58,087 nt of DNA from Rhodospirillales bacterium. Lineage in GTDB: Bacteria; Pseudomonadota; Alphaproteobacteria; Rhodospirillales; JASLQF01. A program made the position numbers and the translations under genes. The notes beneath the pieces were generated by a model that was not told the origin of the DNA, searched no databases, and saw only the letters and a program-made list of their open reading frames with translations. Positions 24,171 to 32,598 of this stretch are shown in pieces. Location: contig JASLQF010000032.1 of the NCBI GenBank assembly GCA_030744625.1, positions 1 through 58,087 of the forward strand, in the 5' to 3' direction. The stretch's first letter is position 1. Each line of letters starts with the position of its first letter.

Positions 24171-24576
24171 GGTCTGGAAAAGTTGGAGGTTCCTGGGGAA
24201 AAGACGCGAAGGGAACAAACCGCGTCGAATTAGTTACCGCTTGGGTGAATCTTTTACACCGGTTCAGAGTCGACGCGATACATTATACACGGATGTGGCA
24301 ATGCTCCGACAGCTTCGATGGCCGATCAAGTTATCCTCTCTATACACCTTGTGGGTATTTCCATATCCGCACCTGAAACCGGCGCTTAGGGAAATTTTTT
24401 CAACAGCTAGCCGATATCCCGTGGACTGCTGGAAAAAATTGTCCCATGAATACCGAACAACCCGTGGAAAAATCTTAATCCCCACCTTTCACTTTCCTAC
24501 AACTACTTCTACCATTTTCTTATAAAAAATAGATTAGAAGTAGATAGGAAAAAGTTCTTTCGGGATTCGACCAACC
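24171..24576. other. Candidate chromosomal replication origin (oriC)
   Basis: A 406-bp non-coding gap, clearly richer in A/T than its surroundings, between the PPSR gene (minus) and hemE (plus). Near-consensus DnaA boxes (TTWTNCACA) with one mismatch are TTTTACACC (24252-24260), TTATACACG (24283-24291) and, on the minus strand, TTTTCCACG (24463-24471). Weaker ones are 24331-24339 and 24350-24358. The last 80 bp are strongly AT-rich and could unwind. Genes on both sides mostly point away from it, and the alphaproteobacterial origin is known to lie next to hemE. It must also hold the hemE promoter. Confidence 0.65.
24503..24543. repeat. Inverted repeat around the AT-rich stretch before hemE
   Basis: CTACTTCTA (24503-24511) and TAGAAGTAG (24535-24543) are perfect 9-bp inverted copies around a 23-bp A/T-rich centre containing TTATAAAAAATAG. 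It may be part of the unwinding element of the origin, a protein site or a leader hairpin of hemE. Confidence 0.5.
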
Positions 24577-25623
24577 GTGAGCCTTTCCCAATCCAAGAAA
24601 CCCCTGTTGCGCGTCCTTGATGGAGAGACCCTGACGCCGCCACCTTTTTGGCTCATGCGTCAGGCAGGACGCTATCTGCCCGAGTATCGCGCACTTCGCG
24701 AAAGGGCACCGGACTTCCTCGAGTTTTGCTATACGCCGGATCTTGCCGTGGAAGCGACACTGCAACCGCTCAGGCGCTTCGATATGGACGCCGCCATACT
24801 GTTCAGCGACATTCTGGTCGTTCCCCATGCCTTGGGCCAACCGGTGAGTTTCGAGGAAGGTATAGGGCCTGTATTGGAAGCGGTACGCGATCTGGACGAT
24901 CTGCGACGGTTGAACAGTGGGAGGCCGGAAGAAGTCCTCGGTCCTGTATACGAGACGGTAGCGACCCTGAAAGGAACCTTGCCGGACAAGACGGCCCTCA
25001 TCGGATTCGCCGGCGCACCGTGGACCCTTGCCACCTACATGGTGGAAGGCAGGGGTGGCACGGACCATGGTCATGTCAAGAACTGGGCATACCGGGACGC
25101 GGAGGGATTCGGGGAGTTGATCGGACTCTTGACCGCATCGGTAACCGCCCATCTGTCGCGGCAGATAGAAAGTGGTGCCGATGTCGTCCAACTGTTCGAT
25201 TCATGGGCCGGAGTCCTCGCCGAGACACAGTTTCGTCGCTGGGTCCTGGAGCCGACCGCCGAAATCGTCAGACACCTGAAAGACAAGCACCCCGAAGCAC
25301 GTGTTATCGGATTCCCCCGTGGTGCCGGCGCACTTTATGGGGACTACGCGGATGCCACCGGCGTCGACGTGATCGCCATTGATGAAGCCGTCCCCGCGGT
25401 GTGGGCAGCGGATACCCTGCAGCGCGGCCGCGCCGTACAGGGCAACCTGAGCAATCTGGCCCTGGTCAACGGTGGCCAGACGCTGGCCGACGAAACCCAT
25501 CGGATCCTCGGGGCGCTCGGCGGCGGGCCGTTCATCTTCAACCTGGGCCATGGTGTTCTACCGGGAACGCCACCGGAAAACGTGGCGCGCCTCGCTTCCC
25601 TGATTCGCGGGTGGGGGCCTTGA
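24577..25623 (+). CDS. hemE: Uroporphyrinogen decarboxylase
   Basis: HemE (348 aa) decarboxylates uroporphyrinogen III to coproporphyrinogen III. The N-terminal PPFWLMRQAGRYLPEYR with the substrate-binding arginines, FSDILVVPHALG and the C-terminal NLGHGVLPGTPPENV are characteristic. The start is GTG. hemE next to the origin is a hallmark of alphaproteobacteria. hemH follows 24 bp later. Confidence 0.97.
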   Translation: MSLSQSKKPLLRVLDGETLTPPPFWLMRQAGRYLPEYRALRERAPDFLEFCYTPDLAVEATLQPLRRFDMDAAILFSDILVVPHALGQPVSFEEGIGPVLEAVRDLDDLRRLNSGRPEEVLGPVYETVATLKGTLPDKTALIGFAGAPWTLATYMVEGRGGTDHGHVKNWAYRDAEGFGELIGLLTASVTAHLSRQIESGADVVQLFDSWAGVLAETQFRRWVLEPTAEIVRHLKDKHPEARVIGFPRGAGALYGDYADATGVDVIAIDEAVPAVWAADTLQRGRAVQGNLSNLALVNGGQTLADETHRILGALGGGPFIFNLGHGVLPGTPPENVARLASLIRGWGP

Positions 25624-25647
25624 AAAATGCCACTTATAGTAGAGTAG

Positions 25648-26688
25648 ATGTCCAGGCTCGCCGTCGTCCTCTTTAATCTCGGTGGACCCGACCGGCCGGG
25701 TTCCATCGAGCCCTTCCTGTTCAACCTGTTCAACGATCCGGAGATTATCGGCGCGCCGGGAGCGCTGCGCTGGTTGTTGGCCCGCCTGCTCTCGCGCCGC
25801 CGGGCAGCGGAGGCGTCCGCTATCTACCAGCGCCTGGGAGGCAAATCGCCGTTGCTCGACAACACCCGGCTTCAGGCGGAGGCTCTGGAAGTCTTGCTTG
25901 GCGACACGGCGTCGGCGCGGGTCTTCATCGCCATGCGGTATTGGCACCCCATGAGCGTGGAGACGGCGGAAGCGGTGAAGGCGTTCGCTGCCGACGAAAT
26001 CGTGTTGCTGCCGCTCTATCCCCAGTTTTCCACGACGACCACCGGAAGCTCCCTGGCGGAATGGCGGCGCGCCGCCGCCGCCGTCGGCCTGGAGGCGCCG
26101 GCGCGCGCCATCTGCTGCTATCCGGCGGCGCCGGGCTTCATCGGCGCGGTGGCGGATCTGACGGGCGCCGGGATCGCCGAAGTGGCGGCGGCGGGTACCG
26201 CGCCGCGAGTACTTTTTTCGGCCCACGGATTGCCCCGGCGCGTCATCAGGCGCGGCGATCCCTATCAGTGGCAGGTGGAGCAGACGGTGGCGGCGGTCGT
26301 GGCGAAGCTTGCGGTGGATGACCTCGATTGGTCCATCTGCTATCAAAGCCGGGTCGGGCCCCTGGAGTGGATCGGGCCCGGGATCGGCGAGGAGCTGGAA
26401 CGCGCCGCCGGCGATGGGGTGGCGGTGGTGGTGGTGCCCGTCGCTTTCGTGTCAGAGCATTCGGAGACCCTGGTGGAGCTGGATATTCAATTCCGCAACA
26501 GAGCGCGGGAGCTCGGCCTGCCGGCCTATGTCAGGGTTCCCGCCGTAAGCACGCGGGAGGCCTATATCGAATGCCTGGCGGACTTGGTGGACGTGGCGCG
26601 GCGCGGCGCACCCGGCGCGTGTACGCGCCCTGGAGGCCGGACGTGCCCGGCGCCCCTTGGCCGCTGCTCCTTTGGTAGAACGTTGTAA
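25648..26688 (+). CDS. hemH: Ferrochelatase with cysteine-containing C-terminal tail
   Basis: HemH (346 aa) inserts iron into protoporphyrin IX. Family motifs: LFNLGGPDRP, FSAHGLPRRVI with the catalytic His, and CYQSRVGPLEWIGP. After the normal fold the protein ends in a short tail with Cys325, Cys333 and Cys340, and it has an internal Cys156-Cys157. Some ferrochelatases bind a [2Fe-2S] cluster through one internal and three C-terminal cysteines, so this could be such a form. The spacing is not identical to those I recall. Confidence 0.95.
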   Translation: MSRLAVVLFNLGGPDRPGSIEPFLFNLFNDPEIIGAPGALRWLLARLLSRRRAAEASAIYQRLGGKSPLLDNTRLQAEALEVLLGDTASARVFIAMRYWHPMSVETAEAVKAFAADEIVLLPLYPQFSTTTTGSSLAEWRRAAAAVGLEAPARAICCYPAAPGFIGAVADLTGAGIAEVAAAGTAPRVLFSAHGLPRRVIRRGDPYQWQVEQTVAAVVAKLAVDDLDWSICYQSRVGPLEWIGPGIGEELERAAGDGVAVVVVPVAFVSEHSETLVELDIQFRNRARELGLPAYVRVPAVSTREAYIECLADLVDVARRGAPGACTRPGGRTCPAPLGRCSFGRTL

Positions 26689-26700
26689 GGGTCCAAGGCC

Positions 26701-27147
26701 TTGGAACTTTCCGCCACGGCGTATCTTTGGATCAAGGCGCTGCACGTCATCAGCGTCATCGCCTGGATGGCTGGGTTGCTTTACCTGCCGAGGCTCTTCG
26801 TCTACCACGCCGCGGCGGCACCCGGGTCGGTGCTCTCGGAGACCTTCAAGGTGATGGAGCGGCGCTTGCTGCGGGCCATCATGAATCCAGCCATGATGGC
26901 GGCGCTGGTAACGGGCGGTCTGCTGCTCGCCAACCTGGGAGGCGACGCCTGGGAGGCTGGCTGGTTGCATGGAAAGCTGGCCGGCGTGGTCGGGCTGTTG
27001 GTCATGCACGGCTTGATGGCGCGCTGGCGGAGCGCCTTCGCGGTGGACCGCAACACCCGCTCAGAGACGTTTTACCGCTTTGCCAACGAGATACCGACGG
27101 TTCTGATGATCGCCATCGTCGTCTTGGCCGTGGTGCGGCCTTTCTGA
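26701..27147 (+). CDS. hemJ: Protoporphyrinogen oxidase HemJ
   Basis: HemJ (148 aa) oxidises protoporphyrinogen IX to protoporphyrin IX in the membrane. Four hydrophobic helices are visible, with the conserved histidine in YLWIKALHVISVIAWMAGL and the following LPRLFVYH. The start appears to be TTG at 26701. It lies 12 bp after hemH, so hemE-hemH-hemJ look like one unit. Confidence 0.92.
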   Translation: MELSATAYLWIKALHVISVIAWMAGLLYLPRLFVYHAAAAPGSVLSETFKVMERRLLRAIMNPAMMAALVTGGLLLANLGGDAWEAGWLHGKLAGVVGLLVMHGLMARWRSAFAVDRNTRSETFYRFANEIPTVLMIAIVVLAVVRPF

Positions 27148-27207
27148 GGGGACTGGCGCAACACCCCGGAATTCGGGGACGCGGTCTGGATCGCGGCGAA
27201 TCATCAA

Positions 27208-27236
27208 TTGACTTGGGGGGTGGGTTTGGTTATTTT
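27208..27236 (+). promoter_or_regulatory. Sigma70-like promoter of rho
   Basis: TTGACT (27208-27213), a 17-bp G-rich spacer and TATTTT (27231-27236) lie about 180 bp before the rho start. This leaves a leader of about 170 nt, long enough for autoregulation as known for rho in other bacteria. Confidence 0.55.
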
Positions 27237-27414
27237 TTTCGCGCTTTTCGTCCCGCGAAAACTCTCGGCCTCAAATCTCAGAAATCTCTAGCAAACGGGC
27301 GGGCGCATCGCCTGGACTTCATAATTTCTTCGAGTTGAATCGTCGGCGAAAGCCGCCTTGCGGCATTCCTCCCTTCCGGTAACCTCCTTCCCTTCCTTAA
27401 GCTCAAGTCGGATC

Positions 27415-28671
27415 ATGAATCTCAAGGAACTGAAAACCAAACCGCCGCCGGCGCTTCTCGCCTTCGCCGAGGAACTGGAAATCGAGAACGCCAGCACCCT
27501 GCGCAAGCAGGACATGATGTTCGCCATCCTCAAACAACTGGCCCAGAACGAGGTCGCCATCTTTGGCGACGGTGTGCTGGAAGTGCTTCAGGACGGTTTT
27601 GGTTTCCTGCGCTCGCCCGAGTCCAATTACCTGCCGGGGCCCGACGACATCTATGTGAGCCCAAGCCAGGTGCGGCGCTTCGGTCTGCGCACCGGGGACA
27701 CGGTGGAGGGGCAGATCCGCGCCCCCAAGGATGGGGAGCGCTACTTTGCACTTCTCAAGATCAACAACATCAATTTCGAGGATCCGGGCAAGGTCCGCCA
27801 CCGCATCAATTTCGACAACCTGACGCCGCTTTATCCGGACGAGCGGCTGATCATGGAAATCGAGGATCCCGAGGGCAAGGACCCCACCCTCCGGGTGATC
27901 GACCTCATCGCGCCCATCGGCAAGGGACAGCGGGCGCTCATCGTGGCGCAGCCGCGCACCGGCAAGACGGTGATGCTGCAAAACATCGCCCACGCCATCG
28001 CCGAGAACCATCCCGAATGTTATCTGATCGTGCTGCTCATCGACGAGCGGCCCGAGGAAGTGACCGATATGTCACGTTCGGTGAAGGGAGAAGTGGTGAG
28101 CTCCACCTTCGACGAGCCGGCGTCGCGCCACGTGCAGGTCGCCGAGATGGTTACCGCCAAGGCCAAGCGCCTGGTCGAGCACAAGCGCGACGTGGTTATC
28201 CTTCTCGATTCCATCACCCGCCTGGCGCGCGCCTACAATACCGTGGTGCCGTCGTCCGGCAAGGTGCTCACCGGCGGCGTCGACGCCAACGCGCTGCAAC
28301 GCCCCAAGCGCTTTTTCGGCGCCGCCCGCAACATCGAGGAAGGGGGCTCCCTGACCATCATCTCGACGGCGCTCATCGATACCGGCTCGCGCATGGACGA
28401 GGTCATCTTCGAGGAGTTCAAGGGCACCGGCAATTCGGAAATCGTCCTCGACCGCAAGCTTTCCGACAAGCGCACATGGCCGTCCATCGACATCACCAAA
28501 TCGGGCACGCGCAAGGAAGAGCTCATCGTGGACAAGGGGACGCTTGCCAAGATGTGGGTGCTACGGCGCATCCTCATGCCCATGGGGGTCAGCGACTCCA
28601 TAGAGTTCCTGCTCGAAAAGCTCAAGGATTCGAAGAACAACGCCGATTTCTTCGACGCCATGAACACCTGA
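27415..28671 (+). CDS. rho: Transcription termination factor Rho
   Basis: Rho (418 aa) is the hexameric RNA helicase that ends transcription. N-terminal [11 protein letters not shown], the RNA-binding cold-shock-like domain with [22 protein letters not shown], Walker A QPRTGKT, Walker [17 protein letters not shown] and the R-loop region are present. I chose ATG 27415; an earlier in-frame ATG adds 19 residues not seen in the family. It has its own promoter and a leader of about 170 nt. Confidence 0.97.
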   Translation: MNLKELKTKPPPALLAFAEELEIENASTLRKQDMMFAILKQLAQNEVAIFGDGVLEVLQDGFGFLRSPESNYLPGPDDIYVSPSQVRRFGLRTGDTVEGQIRAPKDGERYFALLKINNINFEDPGKVRHRINFDNLTPLYPDERLIMEIEDPEGKDPTLRVIDLIAPIGKGQRALIVAQPRTGKTVMLQNIAHAIAENHPECYLIVLLIDERPEEVTDMSRSVKGEVVSSTFDEPASRHVQVAEMVTAKAKRLVEHKRDVVILLDSITRLARAYNTVVPSSGKVLTGGVDANALQRPKRFFGAARNIEEGGSLTIISTALIDTGSRMDEVIFEEFKGTGNSEIVLDRKLSDKRTWPSIDITKSGTRKEELIVDKGTLAKMWVLRRILMPMGVSDSIEFLLEKLKDSKNNADFFDAMNT

Positions 28672-28690
28672 CATCGTTCAGCGATCAACT

Positions 28691-28719
28691 GTAGGGGCGG
28701 GTTTGAAACCCGCCCCTAC
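28691..28719. repeat. Perfect palindrome downstream of rho
   Basis: GTAGGGGCGGGTTT, then GA, then its reverse partner AACCCGCCCCTAC form a strong stem of at least 13 bp, 20 bp after the rho stop. No T-run follows. Near-identical palindromes occur as dispersed repeats in many bacteria, as I recall. It could be REP-like or end both rho and the convergent oxidoreductase transcript. Confidence 0.7.
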
Positions 28720-28740
28720 GATGTCACGGTCAACGGCTTT

Positions 28741-29715
28741 TCACGGAATGAGAACGGTCGAGCCCGTGGTCTTGCGGGCCTCCAGGTCGCGATGGGCCTG
28801 CGCCGCGTCCTCGAGCGCGTAGGTCTGGTTGACGGCGATTTTCACGTGGCCGCCCATCACCACGTCGAAGAGCTCGCCGGCCGAGGCCAACAGGTCCTCG
28901 CGCGCCGCCGTATACGCCATCAACGACGGTCGGGTAAAGAACAGCGAGCCCTTGGCCGCCAACATGCCGGAATCGAGGGGCGCCAGCGGTCCCGAGGCGT
29001 TGCCGAAACTGATCATCATGCCAAGCGGTCTCAAGGAATCGATCGAGCCCTCGAACGTCGCCTGGCCCACCGAGTCGTAAACCGCGGGCACGCCTTCACC
29101 ATTGGTGATCTCGCGCACCCGCTCGGCGACATTTTCGCGGGAATAGACGATGGTGTGGGCGCAACCGTTGGCACGCGCCAGCTCCGCCTTCTCATCGGTG
29201 CCTACCGTGCCGATCACGGTGACGCCCAGGTGCTTGGCCCACTGGCAAAGAATGAGGCCGACACCACCGGCGGCGGCGTGAACAAGAATGGTGTCGCCGT
29301 CCCGCACCCGGTAGGTCCTGCGGATCAGGTACTGGGCTGTCATGCCTTGCAGCATCATGGCGGCGCCCTGTTGGTCTTCCAAGCTGTCGGGCAGGGAGAC
29401 GAGACGGTGCGCGGGGATCAGGCGCTCCTCGGTGTAGGCCCCCGGCGGCATCCCCGCGTAGGCGACGCGCTGACCCGGCTTCAGGCCGTCGACCCCGGCC
29501 CCGACTTCCTCGACAACCCCGGCGCCCTCCATGCCGAGGATCATCGGCATGGGCAGCTTGTAGACGCCGGCGCGTTGATAAACATCGATATAATTGAGGC
29601 CGACCGCCGTGTGACGGACACGGGCCTCGCCCTCTCCGGGAGCGCCCACCTCGACGTCCTCCCAGCGCATGAGTTCGGGACCCCCTTGCTCGTGAATTCG
29701 GATGGCCTTGGTCAT
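28741..29715 (-). CDS. NADPH:quinone oxidoreductase (zinc-independent MDR)
   Basis: A 324-aa quinone oxidoreductase of the medium-chain dehydrogenase/reductase superfamily, close to Qor. Features: TKAIRIHEQGGPELMRW, GLNYIDVYQRAGVY, the nucleotide loop HAAAGGVGLILCQWAKHLG and DSVGQATFEGS. Zinc-ligand cysteines of alcohol dehydrogenases are missing. I chose the start MTKAIRIH. It is convergent with rho. Confidence 0.93.
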   Translation of the reverse strand: MTKAIRIHEQGGPELMRWEDVEVGAPGEGEARVRHTAVGLNYIDVYQRAGVYKLPMPMILGMEGAGVVEEVGAGVDGLKPGQRVAYAGMPPGAYTEERLIPAHRLVSLPDSLEDQQGAAMMLQGMTAQYLIRRTYRVRDGDTILVHAAAGGVGLILCQWAKHLGVTVIGTVGTDEKAELARANGCAHTIVYSRENVAERVREITNGEGVPAVYDSVGQATFEGSIDSLRPLGMMISFGNASGPLAPLDSGMLAAKGSLFFTRPSLMAYTAAREDLLASAGELFDVVMGGHVKIAVNQTYALEDAAQAHRDLEARKTTGSTVLIP

Positions 29716-29834
29716 GTTTCCTCCCCGACGATGATGAATGGACGCAAGACGCGCCACGCCGCCGCCATGACGCGTGGTGTCAGTGTAGGCGCTTCAATAG
29801 CGAAAGCACCGCCCGGGAGCAAGCCCCGGCGCGA

Positions 29835-30287
29835 TCACAAGAGGTTGACACCCTCGAGGCGCAACAGGGCCTGTTTGGTTTCCACCCCGGCGCCCCCCGA
29901 ATAGCCGGTCATGCGTCCGCCGGCGCCCAGGACGCGGTGACAGGGGACGATGATGGGGACCGGGTTGCGCCCGCAGGCGCCGCCGACGGCGCGCGGCGCG
30001 CTGTCCAGCTCCCGCGCCAGGTCCCCATACGTGCGGGTGGAGCCATAGGCTATATCGCCCATGAGCGCCCACACGGCGCGTTGAAAGGGCGAGCCGGACA
30101 GGCGTAGGGGAAGCTCGAAGGACGTTAGACGGCCGCGGAAATAGGCCTCCAGTTGCAGCGCCGCTTCCCGCAACAGGGGCGTCGGCGCGGGGTCCGGCGC
30201 GCCGCCCCATTCGACGGCGATGAGCGCGTCGGCGTCGGCGAAGAGGGTAAGCGGGCCGAGCGGGCTTTTCATGGAAACGTGGCTCAT
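29835..30287 (-). CDS. ogt: Methylated-DNA-protein cysteine methyltransferase
   Basis: Ogt/MGMT (150 aa) transfers the methyl group from O6-methylguanine to its own cysteine. The active-site motif is IIVPCHRVLGAGGRMTGYSGG; RAVWALMGDIAYGSTRTYGD is the helix-turn-helix with the arginine finger region. Start MSHVSMKS at 30287; MKSPLG five residues later is possible. It lies 25 bp after the YyaL gene on the same strand. Confidence 0.93.
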   Translation of the reverse strand: MSHVSMKSPLGPLTLFADADALIAVEWGGAPDPAPTPLLREAALQLEAYFRGRLTSFELPLRLSGSPFQRAVWALMGDIAYGSTRTYGDLARELDSAPRAVGGACGRNPVPIIVPCHRVLGAGGRMTGYSGGAGVETKQALLRLEGVNLL

Positions 30288-30312
30288 GGCTTGGCCCAGT
30301 GGACAATATCCG

Positions 30313-32352
30313 CTAGGCGCCGTCGAGGGCTTTGCGCAGGCTGGCGCCGTCGGTAACGGGCAGGGCGCAGGTCGGCCCGTCGCAGACGTAGGCGGCGGGC
30401 TTGCCGTCGACGAGGCCCTTGCCGGCCGCCGCATGAGCGGCCGGCAAGTCGGCGCCGGGGGCGAGGCGCACGAGCACCCGGTTGGCCAGCCCGCCGGCCA
30501 GCGCGGCGCGCGTCAGCTCGGCGGTGGCGTCGGCCCGGGGATCGCCGACGACGACGATCTGCCGGGCCCCCTCCAGCAGTTCGTAGCCGTTGAGGAGGGT
30601 CGGGGAATTGGCCATGTGCTCGGGCGGCTGGCCGGCGAAGGCGCGCACCAGTTGCTCGGCCCGATCCCGATAGGCGCCATCGCCGCGCACGTAAAAGAGG
30701 CGCGCCAGCACCTCCACCATGACCCCGTTGCCGGAAGGCACGGCATTATCGAAGACCGTCTTGGTGCGGGTGATGAGATCATGGGTGTCATCGGCGGCCA
30801 GGAAATAGGCGCCCGAATCGGTGTCCCAATAATGGCTGTCGGCGGTGGCCACCCACGCCTCGGCGTGGTCCAGGTAGGCCCAATCCCCGGTCGCCTCGAA
30901 GAGCAGCAACGCGGCGCGCGCCAAGTGCGCGTAATCGTCGACGACGGCGGCGTGGCGCAGCCGTCCGAGGCGCCACGAGTGACCGAGACGGCCGTTTTCG
31001 AACATGTGTTCCAGGACGAAGGAAAAAGCCGCCCGGGCGGCTTCCGTCCACGCCGGCTCCTCGAATACGGTACCGGCGATGACAAGGGCCGAGATCATCA
31101 TGCCGTTCCAGTCGGTCAGGGCCTTGTCGTCCTTGCCCGGGGGCACCCGCTTGGCACGCGCCTGGAAGAGCGTTTCGCGGCAGCGGGCGAGCCGGCCCTC
31201 CACCTCTTCGGAGGCGAGTCCGAGGTCGCTGGAGCGGTTGAGGATCGTATGCCCCTCCCAGTTGCCGCCGGGCGCCACGTCGTAGACTTTCTTGAACTCG
31301 GCGGCCTCGCCGCCGAGCAGGGCATCGATCTCGACCTCGGTCCACACATAGAACTTGCCCTCCTCGCCTTCGCTGTCGGCGTCGAAGGCGCTGGCGAAGG
31401 CGAAGGGGGCACCGCCGTCGGCATCGATCGTGACGCGCATCTCGCGGAGCGCCCATTCGATGGTTTCGCGCACCCGCGCGGCGTACAGGGGATCGCCGGT
31501 CTCCAGCCACACCTCGCTGAGCAGTTCGACGAGGAGGGCGTTGTCGTAAAGCATCTTTTCGAAATGCGGCGCCAGCCAGGCATCGTCGGTGGAATAGCGC
31601 GCGAAGCCGCCGCCCAGGTGATCGTAAATGCCGCCCTGGCAAATGTTGCTCAGGGTCACCGTGACCGCCCCGCCGAACGGTGTCGATCCGGTACGCAGGT
31701 GGGCGCGCCACAGGAACTTGAAGAAAGACGGCTGGGGGAACTTGGGCGCCCCCATGGTGCCGCCTCTGATGGGATCGATCATGCGCACGGCGCTGGCTGC
31801 CGCCTGGTCGAGGACGTCGGCGGAAAGCTCGCCGGCTTCCTTGGGCTTGGCCATGTCGGCCATGGCCTGGCTGAGCGCCTTGACGTTTTCCAGCACCTTG
31901 TCTTTTTGCGCGTGGTAGGTCTCGGAAATTCCTCTCAGCACATCGGGAAAGCCGGGGCGCCCGTAACGGCTGGCGGGCGGAAAATAGGTACCGCCCCAGA
32001 AAGGCTGGCCATCGGGGGTCAGGAACATGGTCAGCGGCCAGCCGCCCTGCTGGCCGAGGAGCGCCAAGGCCATCTGATAGATGGTATCGAGATCGGGGCG
32101 CTCCTCGCGGCCCACCTTGACGTTGATGAAAAGCTCGTTCATCAGCGCCGCGATCTCCTCGTTCTCGAAGCTTTCGTGGGCCATCACGTGGCACCAGTGA
32201 CAGGCCGAGTAACCGATGGAAAGGAGGATCGGCCTGTCTTGGCTATGGGCCTGCTCGAGGACAGCGGTGCCCCAAGGTTGCCACGCCACCGGGTTGTCCT
32301 TGTGCTGCAGCAGATAGGGGCTGGTTTCGTCGGCCAAGGCGTTTCGAGGCAT
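30313..32352 (-). CDS. Thioredoxin-domain protein YyaL/DUF255
   Basis: A 679-aa protein of the YyaL/spermatogenesis-associated-20 family. The N-terminal DUF255 thioredoxin-like domain contains GYSACHWCHVMAHESFENEEIA. It is followed by a large alpha/alpha toroid (about 180-650) like glycoside hydrolases (GGGFARYSTDDAWLAPHFEKMLYDN). Its substrate is unknown. I chose the start MPRNALADETSPYLLQHKDNPVAW, which is the family N-terminus. It is divergent from mnmE. Confidence 0.93.
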   Translation of the reverse strand: MPRNALADETSPYLLQHKDNPVAWQPWGTAVLEQAHSQDRPILLSIGYSACHWCHVMAHESFENEEIAALMNELFINVKVGREERPDLDTIYQMALALLGQQGGWPLTMFLTPDGQPFWGGTYFPPASRYGRPGFPDVLRGISETYHAQKDKVLENVKALSQAMADMAKPKEAGELSADVLDQAAASAVRMIDPIRGGTMGAPKFPQPSFFKFLWRAHLRTGSTPFGGAVTVTLSNICQGGIYDHLGGGFARYSTDDAWLAPHFEKMLYDNALLVELLSEVWLETGDPLYAARVRETIEWALREMRVTIDADGGAPFAFASAFDADSEGEEGKFYVWTEVEIDALLGGEAAEFKKVYDVAPGGNWEGHTILNRSSDLGLASEEVEGRLARCRETLFQARAKRVPPGKDDKALTDWNGMMISALVIAGTVFEEPAWTEAARAAFSFVLEHMFENGRLGHSWRLGRLRHAAVVDDYAHLARAALLLFEATGDWAYLDHAEAWVATADSHYWDTDSGAYFLAADDTHDLITRTKTVFDNAVPSGNGVMVEVLARLFYVRGDGAYRDRAEQLVRAFAGQPPEHMANSPTLLNGYELLEGARQIVVVGDPRADATAELTRAALAGGLANRVLVRLAPGADLPAAHAAAGKGLVDGKPAAYVCDGPTCALPVTDGASLRKALDGA

Positions 32353-32536
32353 CGTCCATTCCTCGTATGGAATATACGGCCACCGCACCAGCGGCGCCGT
32401 TGCACGGATATTTGCGCTGGCTTAACTTGGGGCCCGAGAGGACATGCGCAACCTTAACCCCATTGGGCGGGCTCGGCCAGGGACGGCGAGGGAGGACGAG
32501 GAATGAAGTTGTGCATCCCATCAGTATCCCCTGATG

Positions 32537-32567
32537 TTGGGCATAATTGGATTGAACATACTATATA
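32537..32567 (+). promoter_or_regulatory. Possible promoter of mnmE
   Basis: TTGGGC (32537-32542), a 19-bp spacer and TATATA (32562-32567) lie about 32 bp before the mnmE start in an AT-rich patch. The spacing is longer than ideal. Confidence 0.35.
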
Positions 32568-32598
32568 AGGTGTCACAGCGCTCCGTAGATACATCGCA

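Noticed and set aside
24264..24485. 73-aa minus-strand frame inside the oriC candidate
   Set aside because: It has no similarity I can recognise, no good ribosome site and lies in a region with the hallmarks of an origin.
30220..32457. 745-aa plus-strand frame over the YyaL gene
   Set aside because: Antisense to a complete DUF255 protein; composition is Gly/His/Arg-biased as expected for a shadow frame.
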